From: Parasponia andersonii | Lineage: Eukaryota; Streptophyta; Magnoliopsida; Rosales; Cannabaceae | Assembly (NCBI GenBank): GCA_002914805.1 | Contig: JXTB01000097.1 | Span: 107,116-171,115 of the forward strand | DNA length: 64,000 nt | Direction: 5' to 3' | Shown: piece after piece, positions 49,879 to 62,057 of the stretch | How positions within the stretch are numbered: the stretch's first letter is position 1 | Layout: each line of letters starts with the position of its first letter | Made by a program: the position numbers and the translations under genes | The notes under the pieces: model-generated | Told to the model about the DNA's origin: nothing | Seen by the model: only the letters and a program-made list of their open reading frames with translations | Database searches by the model: none

Positions 49879-51636
49879 TTGGAGAAAGGATCCGTTCAGG
49901 TCCTACCTTACGAGCGGGCGAGTTTACATTGCATCACATACAAATCTAGTGTGAAGCTGTGGGTGTGGCAACTGAGTAATGTACTTAAATTTTCCTTTTA
50001 TGAAGTGGGTTATTTGGTTAAATGTGTCCTTTACACTCGAGTACTAGGACGGTGACGATCTAATGGAAGCTACTCACTCATGCTAGCTCTCATGAGCGAG
50101 CTTAGGATGCATTGATAGCTTAGCTCCCCGAGTTTCTGGAGAAATTTTTGAAGGTTCATCTGGTAAGAGAGGGTTAAGAACTTGTAATTGTGCCAAGTAT
50201 TGTATCTACTGTTCAAAACGAATCATCAAGGGGCGCTGATATTTTGTTTATTTTGTATTCCCCTATTTCCCTTTTTCCCCTCTCTTATCTAGGCAGTGCT
50301 GCCTAAATGGTTCTAAAACAGATGTATGCATTCTTGTCAAGTGCAAACATTATTGGGCGGACCAATGGCTTTTGGTTGAAATTTTCAATATGGCAGCTCA
50401 AGAATGGACCATGCTTTCTTTTGACAACAAATTGTACGTATAAAGTTCTTGCGCCGGCCGCTAATCTATTCCTCTTTGGAGAAGTGGAGTTGTTCTTAAT
50501 AGGCGGAAGAAATCTATCCGATGCCATCGTTGGTTCGGGCGTAACCAAATGACAAATGAGACCCTCGTTTTTTTATTTTTTGTTGACTTCTTGAGTGTGA
50601 ATAACCGTGCCTGCCTGCCTGGTGGCAGGTGATTACACTCCTATTGTAAAAGCGATTTTTTTTTTTTAAATATTTGTTTTCCTCATCTTTTGGTTCCAAA
50701 TTTATTGTGTAAACAAGTATTTGAACATATGCACATGCAATTATGCATAGTGTGGATCAAAACGGAATTAGTGGGACTCGTATCATATGGGCGCAACCTA
50801 GGAGTGGGACACAGACGCACAATGCTCGTCATCTCAAATTCACAATACGAAACTTATTTTTTCTTTTTTTGGCTAAAGTCCTAAAGAGAAATGGAAGTTC
50901 CGTTGATTATTTTACTTATAGCATTTTTTAAGACACGTGAATTAAAAAGAATGGGAAACCGAGATATATGATCACCCCTTTTTATTTACTATTTTTAAGT
51001 AGTTTTCTAGTACTTAAAAAAAAGGGTTAATTTGTGAAAAATATATAGTGCAATGCAGTTATAAATAGTGACAAAAACAATAAAAAAGAGAAACAAATTT
51101 AGAGAGAAAAAAAAAGTGGGATTGTTGAAGACGGCAACTTATGAACGCTGTACCGTTGTGTTAGACTTTAGAAAAATGACCGCCCCGCTCCTGCTCCTCC
51201 TCCTCCTCCTCGTTTGTTTCTATCTATAGCTAAACGATAACACTAAAGGCCGAAAATAGTACATTCGAATGACAGCACAAGAGAAGTGGACTGTGAAAGT
51301 AAAAAGTTTAGAAATTCTTTTTATTTTTTTTAAAAAAAAAGGAAGATAAAAGAGGTGAGAATGATATGTGCATGACGACAAGTCTCATATGGAACCCTCA
51401 CGACCCTGCCGCCTTACGCGTTTTGGTGGTCTTGACGGTATCCCTGCTCATCATGTTGAGTTCGTTATTCGTGCATTTCTTTTACTTATTTTCCCTTTCT
51501 TTCAGTTAAAGTTTCACACTTTTTGTGCCATACTATACTATACTAGAGTCTAGTCTATTCTAAACCCAACTCACATTTCTTCTTATTATAAAAGTAATGA
51601 ACATAACTTCATTCCATTCTTATCAGAGATCCCACA
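49879..51636. other. 3' UTR of the Pro-rich gene and spacer before RAY1
   Basis: Roughly the first 450 bases should be 3' UTR. The rest has no gene. Small features: poly-T tracts and a CTCCTCCTCCTCCTCC run near 51192-51208. An open frame at 50303-50552 exists on both strands, which argues against coding. Confidence 0.5.
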
Positions 51637-51732
51637 ATGAAGGTTCTTCCTTATGCCACTATATTCCCCCGCAAAAAAGCTCTTTTCTTCTGTATTTTTT
51701 AGTATCTCATTGTGCCTAAGCAAGTTGTTGTT

Positions 51733-51788
<56 letters not shown>

Positions 51789-54633
51789 GCTCATAGGCTG
51801 TTCAGGTGGGACTCTGGTCGGTTTGGCTCTCTGGGTTGGCGTTAATTGGGCTCTCCTTCTATTCTACTCAGAGGTTACCTCCCATTATAGATCAGATAAA
51901 GAAGCCCACACTCAGTCAAAAGGTATTTCTTGATCTGGGCAATCCCAAAATCACCATATTCTCGGCGCCTAGTCCTTTTACGGGCTCCATTGCGGCTAGA
52001 CAGAGCCTAGCTGTTCGTTCATGGCTTGCCTTGTCATCTCAGATTACAGTTGTTCTGTTTAGTCAACACCCTTCTGTTTTTTCTTTTGCTGAAGCTTTTG
52101 GTTCCCGGGTTTTGGTAGAATCCCGCATTGATTTTACGTAAGTTGATAAGTTCGTCTACTTTTGTGCTTATCAATTTAGTTTGAATGTCATTGTTGTGTT
52201 TGACTAGCATGGACTCCGCAGATTCTGCGGTGTTGCTCGAGTTTTATGTTGAAGTACTAGTCTTGGATTTGATTACCAACGTTGACTGAGAATCTATTGT
52301 TAGTTTCTTTCTCTTTTATTAGCGGGGTGGTTGAAGATACTTACATCTTTAAGCGTTGAGCATTGCTTACTAATTACTAGCTTTGATAGAATATCACGAA
52401 CATCATAAACTCAGGTTTTCTTTCATTCAAAACTTCTGAGAACGTAAAAAAGTTGCATCATTTGATTTATTTTCTTCTGCTCTCATGAAAGTCTGGTTAC
52501 TAAGTTCCTGTCTAAATTAGAGGGAAGATTGTTTTATCAGTTTTCAGCGGATCTATTTCTGTGTGTGGTCAGGTTCCTTGGTACCCCATTCTTTCATTCC
52601 ATGATGGCAAGATCATCTTCATTCAGATCGGACATTTCGGTTCTGGTCCATCCTGAAGCTGTGCTCTTACCTGATCTTATTTCAACTCTTTATTATGCTT
52701 ATGAAGTTGAAAATGACTGGCTACTAGTTGCTTTGTTGCGAAATGTATCTCGTTTCCCGTTCTACTTAGACGAGGCTGGGAAGCAATGGCGAAGAGAGGA
52801 TGGAAAAGTGATAAGAAGCCAGGAGGTACGAGAGAACATATTCCAGACTGAAAGTTGATGATCCTTTCAAAAGAATTCCATTGAAACTGTTTTCTCTTTG
52901 AAAAGTTGCAGGAGATCATACTTGGTCAGACATGGCAGCAGAATCCCTGCAAAGCGAAAAAGCTTATGGCGTGGAATAGTGGAGATTTGCCATTACATTC
53001 AGGAGTCCTCCCTCCTTTCTTATATGGGAAGGGGGTCCATGATAATTGGGTTATTAATGAGGCAGTGTCTTCTTCCTTCAGGTTTGTGTTTGATGCCAGT
53101 TTAACCATCTCTAGCTTTTATATCGATGATCGAGAGCGTAAGTCTAATGAGGCTTTTGGAGGTTCAAGTGCTTCTGCTTATGAAAACAAAAGCTGGGAAT
53201 ATGTTGGCAATTCTAAATTGGGGATGGTGTATGGATCACTGTTTTATCAAAATGCCAACTATTCTGACCTGGTGAAACTTTTGAAATGTGATGGTCAACA
53301 TATGTTTGTTGACACTCCGGAGAACAATTTTCGTCCATTTTCACATCAGCGTGCACCGAGCTTAGGGAAAAGAAGGAATTTGCGTTCCTGGAGGAAGAAG
53401 AAAATCAGTGCTTGTCTAGATGCTCTTAAATCTTTGAACGGAATATTAAATTGCTCGCTAATGAATCAGTTGAAGCTTTCAGAATCATTAGATTTTCACT
53501 TCTCCTTAGAGTCACTTCTTCCATTAATGGCAGACAGGAATAAGACAATTGTGCTTGCAGTTGCTGGATATAGTTATAAGGACATGCTAATGAGTTGGGT
53601 TTGCAGATTACGCCACTTGCAGATCACAAATTTCATTGTTTCTGCTATTGATGAAGAAACATATCAGTTCTCTGTCTTGCAAGTACTAGCTGCTTCCATC
53701 GCTGTTTAATTTATAATATTTATGTCTTACGTTCATTCACTTTCTTTTCCTGCTTCAGTTGATGTGAATGCTTTGCTTGTGCACATTAATAAACTATGTC
53801 TGCTCTTATGTGTCTAAAGTTCAAAATATTTAATTTACTGTTAGGGCCTGCCGGTCTTTAGGGATGTGTTAGCTCCAAGTGAGATCAGCTTCAACGATTG
53901 CCATTTTGGAACAGAATGCTTTCAGAGGGTGACCAAGGTGAAGTCCAGAATGGTTCTTAAGATACTGAAAATGGGTTACAATGTTCTTCTTAGTGATGTT
54001 GATGTATACTGGTTTAAAAGTCCATTGCCATTTCTTTACTCTTTTGGTTGTGCTGTTCTCACTGCTCAGTCTGATGAGTACAAAGAAACAGGTATGTGAA
54101 GATTTTGTGTTCTTATCTTTTGTATACCCATTGAAGTCCTCCATCGGTATGAATATGTATTAAAACTTATGGCTACGTCTTTAATTTCTGTTATTTACAC
54201 AGGACCGATTAACTTACCTAGGCGATTGAACTCTGGATTTTACTTTGCTCTTTCTGACGGTTCAACTATTGCAGCTATGGAAAAGGTAGTGAAGCATGCA
54301 GCAAACTCAGGCATGTCCGAGCAGCCAAGCTTTTATGACACACTATGCGGAGAAAATGGAACCACTCGTTTGGGAGACAACAGATGCATAGAGCCTGAAA
54401 CAAATCTGACCGTCTATTTCTTGGACAGAAACCTCTTTCCAAATGGTGCATACCAAGACCTTTGGCAGAGTAAAAATGTAAGAGCAGCCTGTGCCAAAAA
54501 GGGCTGCTACGTTCTCCATAACAATTGGATTAGTGGAAGGCAGAAGAAGCTAGAACGCCAGATATCGTCAGGCCTATGGGAGTATGACATGAGCACAAGG
54601 ATGTGCCAACAAAGCCGGGATAGTCCAAAGTGA
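51637..54633 (+). CDS. RAY1: RAY1-like beta-arabinofuranosyltransferase (GT77)
   Basis: Type II Golgi glycosyltransferase of family GT77, implicated in adding arabinofuranose to cell-wall glycans or arabinogalactan proteins. Exons: 51637-51642 (tentative), 51806-52137, 52573-52825, 52912-53682, 53845-54091, 54203-54633, about 679 residues. The signal anchor (VWLSGLALIGLSFY) is near the N terminus. The catalytic DXD motif lies in LLSDVDVYWF (around residue 505). The end is a Cys-rich C-terminal half (ACAKKGCYVLHNNWISGRQK) typical of nucleotide-diphospho-sugar transferases. Exon 2 cannot carry the start: TAG lies in frame at 51794 and no ATG follows before the conserved part. I therefore propose ATG AAG | GT at 51637 splicing to TTCAG | GTG at 51806, giving MKVGLWSVW. 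The body is secure; exon 1 is inferred. Confidence 0.85.
51734..51787 (+). repeat. 54-base T homopolymer before the RAY1 exon 2 acceptor
   Basis: An uninterrupted run of 54 T ends 18 bases before the proposed TTCAG acceptor at 51805, so it would act as an extreme polypyrimidine tract. Its length is likely to vary between alleles and to be unreliable in assembly. Confidence 0.85.
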
Positions 54634-54945
54634 TGGTCTTTGAGTTAGTGCTTTTATATCTTCTAGTGGCTGACTTCGGTTTTCACTTTCCAAAGGAAAG
54701 GAGAAAAACAAACAAAAACTAAATAGCCGTTTTTTGTCTCATATTTCTTAACTAGGAAAAGCTTTGGTTTCGTCACACCTTTCTGTTAAAAAAAAGTATT
54801 AAAATTAGGATAGCCGGCCATATATACAGAAAGAGTAGAGAAGGCTTATTAGCATTGACACACCTCAAGCTAATAGAGAGCCACCACGATCAGGCTGCTG
54901 GAATGCTATGAAACAATTGGTTGAGACAACCTGTTATTGCCGGCT

Positions 54946-55596
54946 ATGCTGAGGAAGTGGGCTCAGTTACTTGGGCTTGCCAGAGACATTGAGAGTGGAT
55001 CTAAAAGAAAGAAAGAGACCAGAGGACTACCTCTTCCTGACAAAGAATCAGGAGGAAAGAAAGGAGGAGATCCCATGCCAGTCAGCTTGAGCTTGAAGTC
55101 AAAGGACATGTTTGTGAGGATAATTCATCCAGGAGGGCGAGAGGAGCTGTACTCTTCTGCAGTTCCAGCATTCCACTTGTTGGAGAAGTATCCTGGAAAG
55201 TGCGTTGCCCGACCAGAAGTTTTCAAGAATCCCCACGAGTCCCTTGTGTGGCCAGAGGAGAAGCTGTTGCCTGGTCAGAAATACTACATAGTCCCATCTT
55301 CTACTGTACAGAAACTTAAGCGAAAACACCCAGAGAAGGTGAAAGGAAGAGCTTCTGATGAAGACAAAGAGGACATGTGGGATGACAAAATCATGGATCA
55401 AGGTGAAATTAACTTTGAGGAATCTGTATTCTCTGCAAAAGAATTCTATGCCTCTAATGGGAGGTGGTCCAGAAATTTATTAAAAAGAGGTATAAGAAAA
55501 AAGAAGCCTTTTGTACCTCCACTTCCAAAGGCACGATCATACAAAGGACCCGGATGGGAGCCAAGCTTAACTTCTGTACAAGAGCTTTCTCCATGA
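54946..55596 (+). CDS. PADRE/DUF4228-domain protein (216 aa, intronless)
   Basis: Single-exon frame. The start is taken at the first in-frame ATG (54946), giving MLRKWAQLLGLARDIESG. The region VRIIHPGGREELYSSAVPAFHLLEKYPGKCVARPEVF...PGQKYYIVPSSTVQKLKRK (about residues 46-120) matches the plant DUF4228/PADRE domain, a small domain linked to pathogen and abiotic-stress response but without a known biochemical activity. The C-terminal half is basic (KRGIRKKKPFVPPLPKARSYKG), as in relatives. It lies 312 bp downstream of RAY1 on the same strand; plant genes are not operonic, so this only shows compactness. Family assignment is by remembered pattern; the frame is clear. Confidence 0.85.
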   Translation: MLRKWAQLLGLARDIESGSKRKKETRGLPLPDKESGGKKGGDPMPVSLSLKSKDMFVRIIHPGGREELYSSAVPAFHLLEKYPGKCVARPEVFKNPHESLVWPEEKLLPGQKYYIVPSSTVQKLKRKHPEKVKGRASDEDKEDMWDDKIMDQGEINFEESVFSAKEFYASNGRWSRNLLKRGIRKKKPFVPPLPKARSYKGPGWEPSLTSVQELSP

Positions 55597-56722
55597 CTTT
55601 GGTTCCATCTGATGACTCTTGCAATGTATTCTGGTATGTGGTTGAATTGCTTTGTCACACTGCAATAAATTGATTATTTATTGGTTCCACTTTCCAGTGC
55701 TAAATTCTACTCCTTGTTTTCATGACATTTCAAATTACAGATGCTAATTTCAACTTTCAACTACCTACCTCTCTTCAAATTTCTCCGAATATGTGTACAT
55801 TTTAGTGCAAATATAATGCTTTACTTTCTTTTTGAATGGAATACATGTTTCTTTTTTGCTTGGAAAGTTGACAGAGACTTTTCTCATTAGAAAATGCACT
55901 TTGTACAAGACTAGAGGATTGTTGGGTTGCAGAGATTAATCTTCATGAACCCTTCTGTTTTCTTTTTCAATTTCATTTTTTTTTCTGGCTGAATAGTTAA
56001 TGATTTACTTGTTTTGAGAATACGTAGGTTCCATTCTATACTGGCCAAAAATCTAGCAACAAAATAAATAAATAAATAAATCAGGTACCTAAGTTCCCAC
56101 AAGAAAATTTTAGAAGCCATCGAACAGTCATCTCAACAAAGAATGTGGGGGCAATCTGATAAGAATAAGAAAAAGCATATTCTAACCTTTTTTATTTTAA
56201 GTCTTCTAGCTGCAATATTTAAATTGCATATATGTCCATGCGTGAAACTAGATATTTTTACATCATAGTACATTGGTTAAACAACATTACACTATATTAG
56301 TTGTTAGATTATTGTTCTAGTATAGTATGAAACAATATAAGGAACTTATGCTGTTTCAGTTGTTTCTTCTTTCCCACGTATCTAGTTACCAGTTTTCTGA
56401 ACAAGACAATTGACAAGTCTCTTCGTATAAATCCTTGCATGTATGCAAATGTCTTTCTAGAAAATCTCAAACGCGTTTTCCTTGTTTATGTCATTAGGTA
56501 CTAGAAATGAGAGAAGAAATATCTTTGCAAAAATTAGGTAGGAATTATGTTAAAAATTTTCTTTGGTTCCTGATAATAGCGATATCGAGCCAGAGGAAAT
56601 CACACCAACAAAACAATCACTTTTATTCTACAAAATCAATGTGGGAGAAAAAATAGTGGGTATTTTTCAAATAACCACGTTACATAAGTTGTTCATCACT
56701 CCAATTTTCAAGCTGTATAGAC
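55597..56722. other. Convergent 3' spacer (PADRE gene and PHT2;1)
   Basis: AT-rich with no gene recognised. It should contain the 3' UTRs of the two convergent genes. A short AATA repeat (AAATAAATAAATAAAT) occurs near 56065. Confidence 0.5.
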
Positions 56723-59700
56723 TCATAGAATACCAGGCAAAAGCTTGGTCAAGATCCATGTATATAAAACAGAAAACAAAGCACCAACTGGAATAGTTAC
56801 CACCCAAGAAAGCACAATCTCCCTCACAGTTTCTGCTCTAACACTGTTAAGCCCTCTGGCGAACCCGACCCCCATGACTGCACCCACCAAAGTATGTGTG
56901 GCTGAGATTGGTAGGCCCAGTTTTGAGGCAAACAGAACCACAGAGGCTGCAGCAAACTCAGCTGCAAACCCCCTAGTTGGTGTTAGCTCTGTGATCTTTT
57001 TTCCAATGGTTGCGATAACTCTGTAACCCCACATCATAAGACCAGCCACAATGCCAAAACCTCCCCATGCAAGAACATCCGTGGGAATAACAATTTCTGT
57101 TCCACCGGTGCCGCCGTGGAGTATAGACAGTGCAGCAGCCAAAGGGCCTATGGCATTGGAAACATCATTCCCGCCATGAGCAAACGACATGAAGCAGGCT
57201 GAGAGGACTTGCATGTATCCAAACACACCATAAACTATCTCCAACTGGGTACCCTTTGGACCGGCTATGTCAGAGAGAAAGCCTATGGACTTGTTCTGGT
57301 GGGAGTCCTCCTTGGACTCCTCTTGTGATGAGCTTGACTTTTCAAGGAGATGACCGAGCTGTTTTCGGATTATTCTATAGACTAGGAATGCTCCTGCAGT
57401 TCCGCATGCTAGAGCCTGGGCTAGAGACACAGGTAAACTCTTGCTAAGAGGAAAGGCTGCGAATGAGATTCCGGTAACTCCCATGAATACCGCAATTGGT
57501 GCTGCGGCTGCTGCAGCTTGTCCGGGGTTTGGAGCACTGTACACAAACTGAGAATGAAAAGCAAATGGAGGAGAGTCGTCAATAGGACTAGGAAGTGTAT
57601 TTTAATCTGATAATTTTAAGGTTTCATGTCCCCCACTATCCATATAGTTGATGATCATTTTAGGAAGTCAAGCATTGTCCTAACCAATTTTAAGTCTTTG
57701 GCAATTACCAAAATCCTTGTTTTAAAACCAAACTAAGCTACATTCCATAAGTTTCTTTAACCATCATTGAGCTGATAAATCCTATAAAATATTCATGAAC
57801 CAGTCGATGGAAGCCCGTGTAGGATGAAATAGACAATGAGTGATTGTCTTAGTTAAGGTTCCAAGAAAAAAGAACATACCCTTCGGATGCATTTGTAAAC
57901 AAGAAAAGACACAGCTGCCCCCATCAATGGTGAGACTACCCACGAAGAAGTCACCCTTGCCAGCGAACTCCAGAAGACTGCACCAGGTCCCCCATAGACA
58001 AGTCCAAATCCAACCATTGATCCTACTATACAGTGTGTAGTAGAGACAGGCCACCCGTAATATGATGCCACCTGGATCAAAATTAGGACATTGATTGCTT
58101 CAAACTAAAGAATCATGTAGAAAAATTTAAGAGGAATAATGCATTGAAATTCTAGCATAGGATTGACTGATCCGTGCTTGGTATGTTCCATGTTGCTTGT
58201 CCAAGCAAGTGATTTTAAGAAATATCTAATAAGCTTTTATGGGTAAGAATGGAAAAAGGACTAGATGTTCCAACTGCTTGTTTTGCATCTCAAACAAAGA
58301 TGATGATTTGTTCTGTTTTAATTGGTTTTCCACATTCATATGGTTCAAAGGACTAGTTTGTGTATTTTATTATTGAAAGGCATACTAAGGCAAACATTTT
58401 GACTCTGTGTTCAACCGGGAAGACAGACGAGACGTAGGAGGAAATGTCAAAGACACGGCTAGACATACACTCTCTAGTCCTTGATTAATTTTTCCCAAGA
58501 GTGACTTTCTTTCTTCCTTATGGCTTTGGAATTAGATCTCAAAAACTTTTATCTATGATGATTTTGAGGGAAATCTCGTTGACTGTGTATCCAAACATAA
58601 CCGCAAAACACACGCGATAAACGAACAATGTTTTCATCCTTTTTGAGGGATCAAATTTACGTATATTCCCTAGTAATATATCCAGAGAGCCTTGTTCCTG
58701 TCATTAATCCCTTTTTTTTTGTCACAGACGGATCGTATAATTACATAAGTTGAGCAATAAATTACTAACTAGCCTGCAATTTAGCATCTAATTTTAGCAA
58801 ATTCCTTTTTTACCCCCTCCTTTTTCCATCCTATATGAATTAAGACATTGAATTTTCCTTTTGGTATTGGCTCTCCCGTTTAGTGTACCATTTATAAGAA
58901 ATAAGAAGGGTATCATATCCTCAAGGGTTCCTAGTTATTAGCTCCACATTTGTCTTAAATAGGATGTTAAAAAACTTAAAATAAGGGGCAAAGGGGGAAA
59001 TTAGGATCAAAACAATACACTGACCAAAGGCACAAGTAACTACATCCAGTTATAAACGAGTTTATAAGGGCTTGTAGTTTACTAAGGGAACTGTTAAGGA
59101 AGCAGACATTCGAAATATGCGAAAAAGTAACTTTCAAGTGATTTTAACGAAGGTCCTCTCAAAGCAACACAATAGTATAAAATTCCTTAACATGTTTTAT
59201 CTAGATTCTATGGTATTGTGAGCACCGAGCATATAAAAATGTGGCAAATATAGTGGCAATAAGTGTGGGGAATCATGGTTTAGAAAACCATATTTGTTTA
59301 GAGAGAATCTGTGATACCTATTAGTGACTAACGGTTACTTGACAATCAAAATCTTTAAAGACAAACTTACGAGAAGGCAATGGTACTAGATGAGCAGTGA
59401 CTTAACCATGATTCTAGAAAAGATGGAACTTTAATAAAATGTAACAATGCTTACAAACTAAAATACTACAACTAATGCCATGCTCTTCATCAATACTACT
59501 ACAACTCTACTAGTTGAACATACCAACAATTGAGCCAAAAAAAAAAAAAAAAACAACGTACCTGGAGCCAAGTTCCAGCAGCAGCAAGAGAGGATAGCAA
59601 GCCAGCAAAGAGCAGAGTATCCTTACCCTGAAACACATTAGCAACAAGAATACCTTTCTGCATAGTACTAGTCACATGTGTTCCCATCAACAATGCGCCT

Positions 59701-60269
59701 GAGAACTCCAACACTCCGGCGGTCAACACGGCTTGCCGGATCGTCAATGCGCCGGACCCAACCGAGGTCCCCATGGCATTAGCCACGTCATTGGCCCCAA
59801 TATTCCATGCCATGTAGAATCCAAACAAGAGCGTGGCGTAAGACAACAACTTGGTCTTCAAGGCAAGGCCTTGCCCCAAGGACCTCATGAAAAAGGGCAG
59901 AGTCAGAGCCGCCAAGGCTGTGCATATGGAGATAGCAGAGGCAGTGTTTGAGGATATGTTGAAGGCCTGAGCCATTCCGGGCAAGTCCTCTTTGACATTG
60001 TTGTGATGGTCTTCTTTGTGTTCTTCTTCTCCTTCGGCTTCTGCAAAAGAGGATATGCTTGCAAAAGTGTGAGTGAAGTTTGTGTTCTTGAGCCTCAAAA
60101 TGGGAAGAAAGGGCTTGAATGAGCTGTTTTCTTTTCTGGGTAGTTGAGTTTCATGGGTGACAAATGAAGAACGGTATCTGGGAAGATAAGAATGATGATG
60201 ACTGTGCAGAAGAAAATCCGATGCCGCTGTAGTGTTTCTTGAAGAAGATAAACAATAAGAGGGAGTCAT
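56723..60269 (-). CDS. PHT2-1: Inorganic phosphate transporter PHT2;1, chloroplastic (574 aa, 3 exons)
   Basis: PiT-family (PHO4) cation-coupled phosphate transporter of the plastid inner envelope, which supplies phosphate to the stroma. Exons on the minus strand: 60269-59562, 58071-57880 and 57547-56723, all phase 0, giving 574 residues; Arabidopsis PHT2;1 is of similar length. The first roughly 70 residues are Ser/His/Arg-rich, a transit peptide, followed by an acidic linker (EAEGEEEHKEDHHNN). Both halves of the inverted PiT duplication keep the signature: GANDVANAMGTSVGSGAL in the N-half and GGNDVSNAIGPLAAALS in the C-half. Further landmarks are GWPVSTTHCIVGSMVGFGL and LPISATHTLVGAVMGVG, with a hydrophilic loop (SSSSQEESKEDSHQNKS) between halves. 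Intron 1 is about 1.5 kb and intron 2 is 332 bp. No defect seen. Confidence 0.96.
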
Positions 60270-60650
60270 ATCTTTAAAGGGTAGAGACTAGAAGGGAAGA
60301 ATGAAGAGGAGAGAGAGAGAGAGACAGTGTACGAGAATAGTATAGTAATGGAATTATTCAGGTGGATTCATGGCCATGGAATTTGCCATTTGGTGAAGGA
60401 GTAGGTGGTGGTGGTGGTGGTGGTGGTAGAGGAATGGAGGAGTGTGCATTTTTCAGGAATGGATTTTGGTTTTTCTTTTACCTTTTTTTTTTTTTTTTTA
60501 AGTGGAAATAAAGAGAGGTGAGAGTGGATTTGGCTGCTTGCAAAGTCGATTGGAATGAGTGGTGGTCTTACATTTTGAGAGGACTTTCTCACCACTGGCA
60601 CACTTCCAAGTCCATGTTTTCGTTTTCTCAAAAATAAAAAAATAAATTGC
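60270..60650 (-). promoter_or_regulatory. PHT2;1 5' leader and proximal promoter
   Basis: Read on the minus strand, the leader has a CT-rich microsatellite (GA run at about 60308-60324 on +), a (CCA)n run (GGT at about 60404-60427 on +) and a poly-A tract. CT-rich leaders are frequent in plant genes for plastid proteins. No unambiguous TATA box was assigned. An open frame through this region (60368-60652) is a product of the simple repeats. Confidence 0.45.
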
Positions 60651-62057
60651 AAGTCTAAGTCCAGTTATATATTTTAAGAAGAATAAATTCTAAAATGAAA
60701 AAATGAAGAAAAATATCGAATACCATATCCAATTGAGAATGTGATAGCATATTTCGGACAGACATATACGTGTATCATCTATTCTAGTTTGATTCGAAAA
60801 ATACGAAGTACAACGAATGGACTTTCATGAGGCAGAACAAAACGACATCGTCTTCAACTCTTCGTACCATTGACAACAAAACGACTTCAAATGAATCACT
60901 AATGTTGCTACTAGTTGATATAATAAAGTTTTTGGATAGAAGTTAGGGAGATTCAAACTTGAGACATCAAATTAAAGGTTAGTAACTTAGTATGGTAATA
61001 ATGAGAGTACCACAATTTTGTCAAATACTTCTAAAGCACCTTTTGCATTTGGAAAAAATCGATTTACAACCTCTAGTAGTGAGGAAATTTTCTCAGAGAG
61101 TCACTTTTGGTTTTTTGTTTTAGGAGTTTGGTATTAATTATAGATTCATTAGCAGTCTCCTTTTTGCCTTTTCGTTTTCCGTATTTTCACGGTGGATGAG
61201 TTTCAAAGTTATTTTTTTGCGATAAAACTGTTTATTTTCTCAAAGCTTTAGATCAACGGGGAAAACACAAATACATCTTGTGGGTAAAAGATAAATACTT
61301 AGGGTTTCTAATACTTTTGCCAGTAAAAACCAAGAGAATTACAAAATACAGAGGTCAGGTTCTTTTATTTTCCTATGGTTTTCAAAATGCCATTTTTAGA
61401 ATGGTCACTAGTTAATAGTTTATGAAAACTAGTGACTGGTTGATAGTTTCCTGTTACGTACGGGCTATAAGTACCTTGGTTTATTGATTACAATTGTTAT
61501 TATTTTAAAATAGTATTTTTCTAAATATTATTAGAAAAATGGTATTTTTTAATGAACTGTACCAAACCTACTAATAACACAGGCCACCATGTTATTTACG
61601 TACTCGTTTTTAAAACTTATTTTCATAAATACTTGTTTTTAGTTTTTCTTTCAAAAATATTCATTTTAATGGTCCACATTTTAAATACAAAATATGAGTA
61701 GTCCATTTTTATGATATGAATTTTATTTATAAGGTAAACATTTCATGTATAAAATATGAATGGTAAATGTTTACCATGGCTTATATTTTTCATTATAAAT
61801 TTGACTTATAGTATATATTTTAAAATATGTATCAATTTTTAGTATAATTTTTATACATGAAATGTAGACTTTGGTACACATTTTATGTGTAAAATAATAG
61901 TGGTCTATATTTCTCTAAAAATTGGTATAAAAACTGGTATTTATGAAACAAAAATAAAATTAGATATTTATAGAAATATGGTTCTGAAAACTAAACTTTT
62001 CCATTTAAATTCTTTTCCAAAAATGCAGTAAATGGCCTAATTTCCCCAAATATTTAT
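60651..62057. other. Spacer between PHT2;1 and the retrotransposon
   Basis: No gene recognised. One perfect 10-bp inverted repeat GTCACTAGTT / AACTAGTGAC (61404-61413 and 61427-61436, 13-base loop). Diverged repeats built around TTTCATGTATAAAAT occur near 61741-61910. Confidence 0.45.

Noticed and set aside
50303..50552. 81-codon frames on both strands downstream of the Pro-rich gene
   Set aside because: The same span is open on both strands with no family resemblance, and it lies in the expected 3' UTR region.
51712..51933. Open frame encoding a poly-phenylalanine run
   Set aside because: It is created by the 54-base T homopolymer and is in a different frame from the conserved RAY1 exon that follows.
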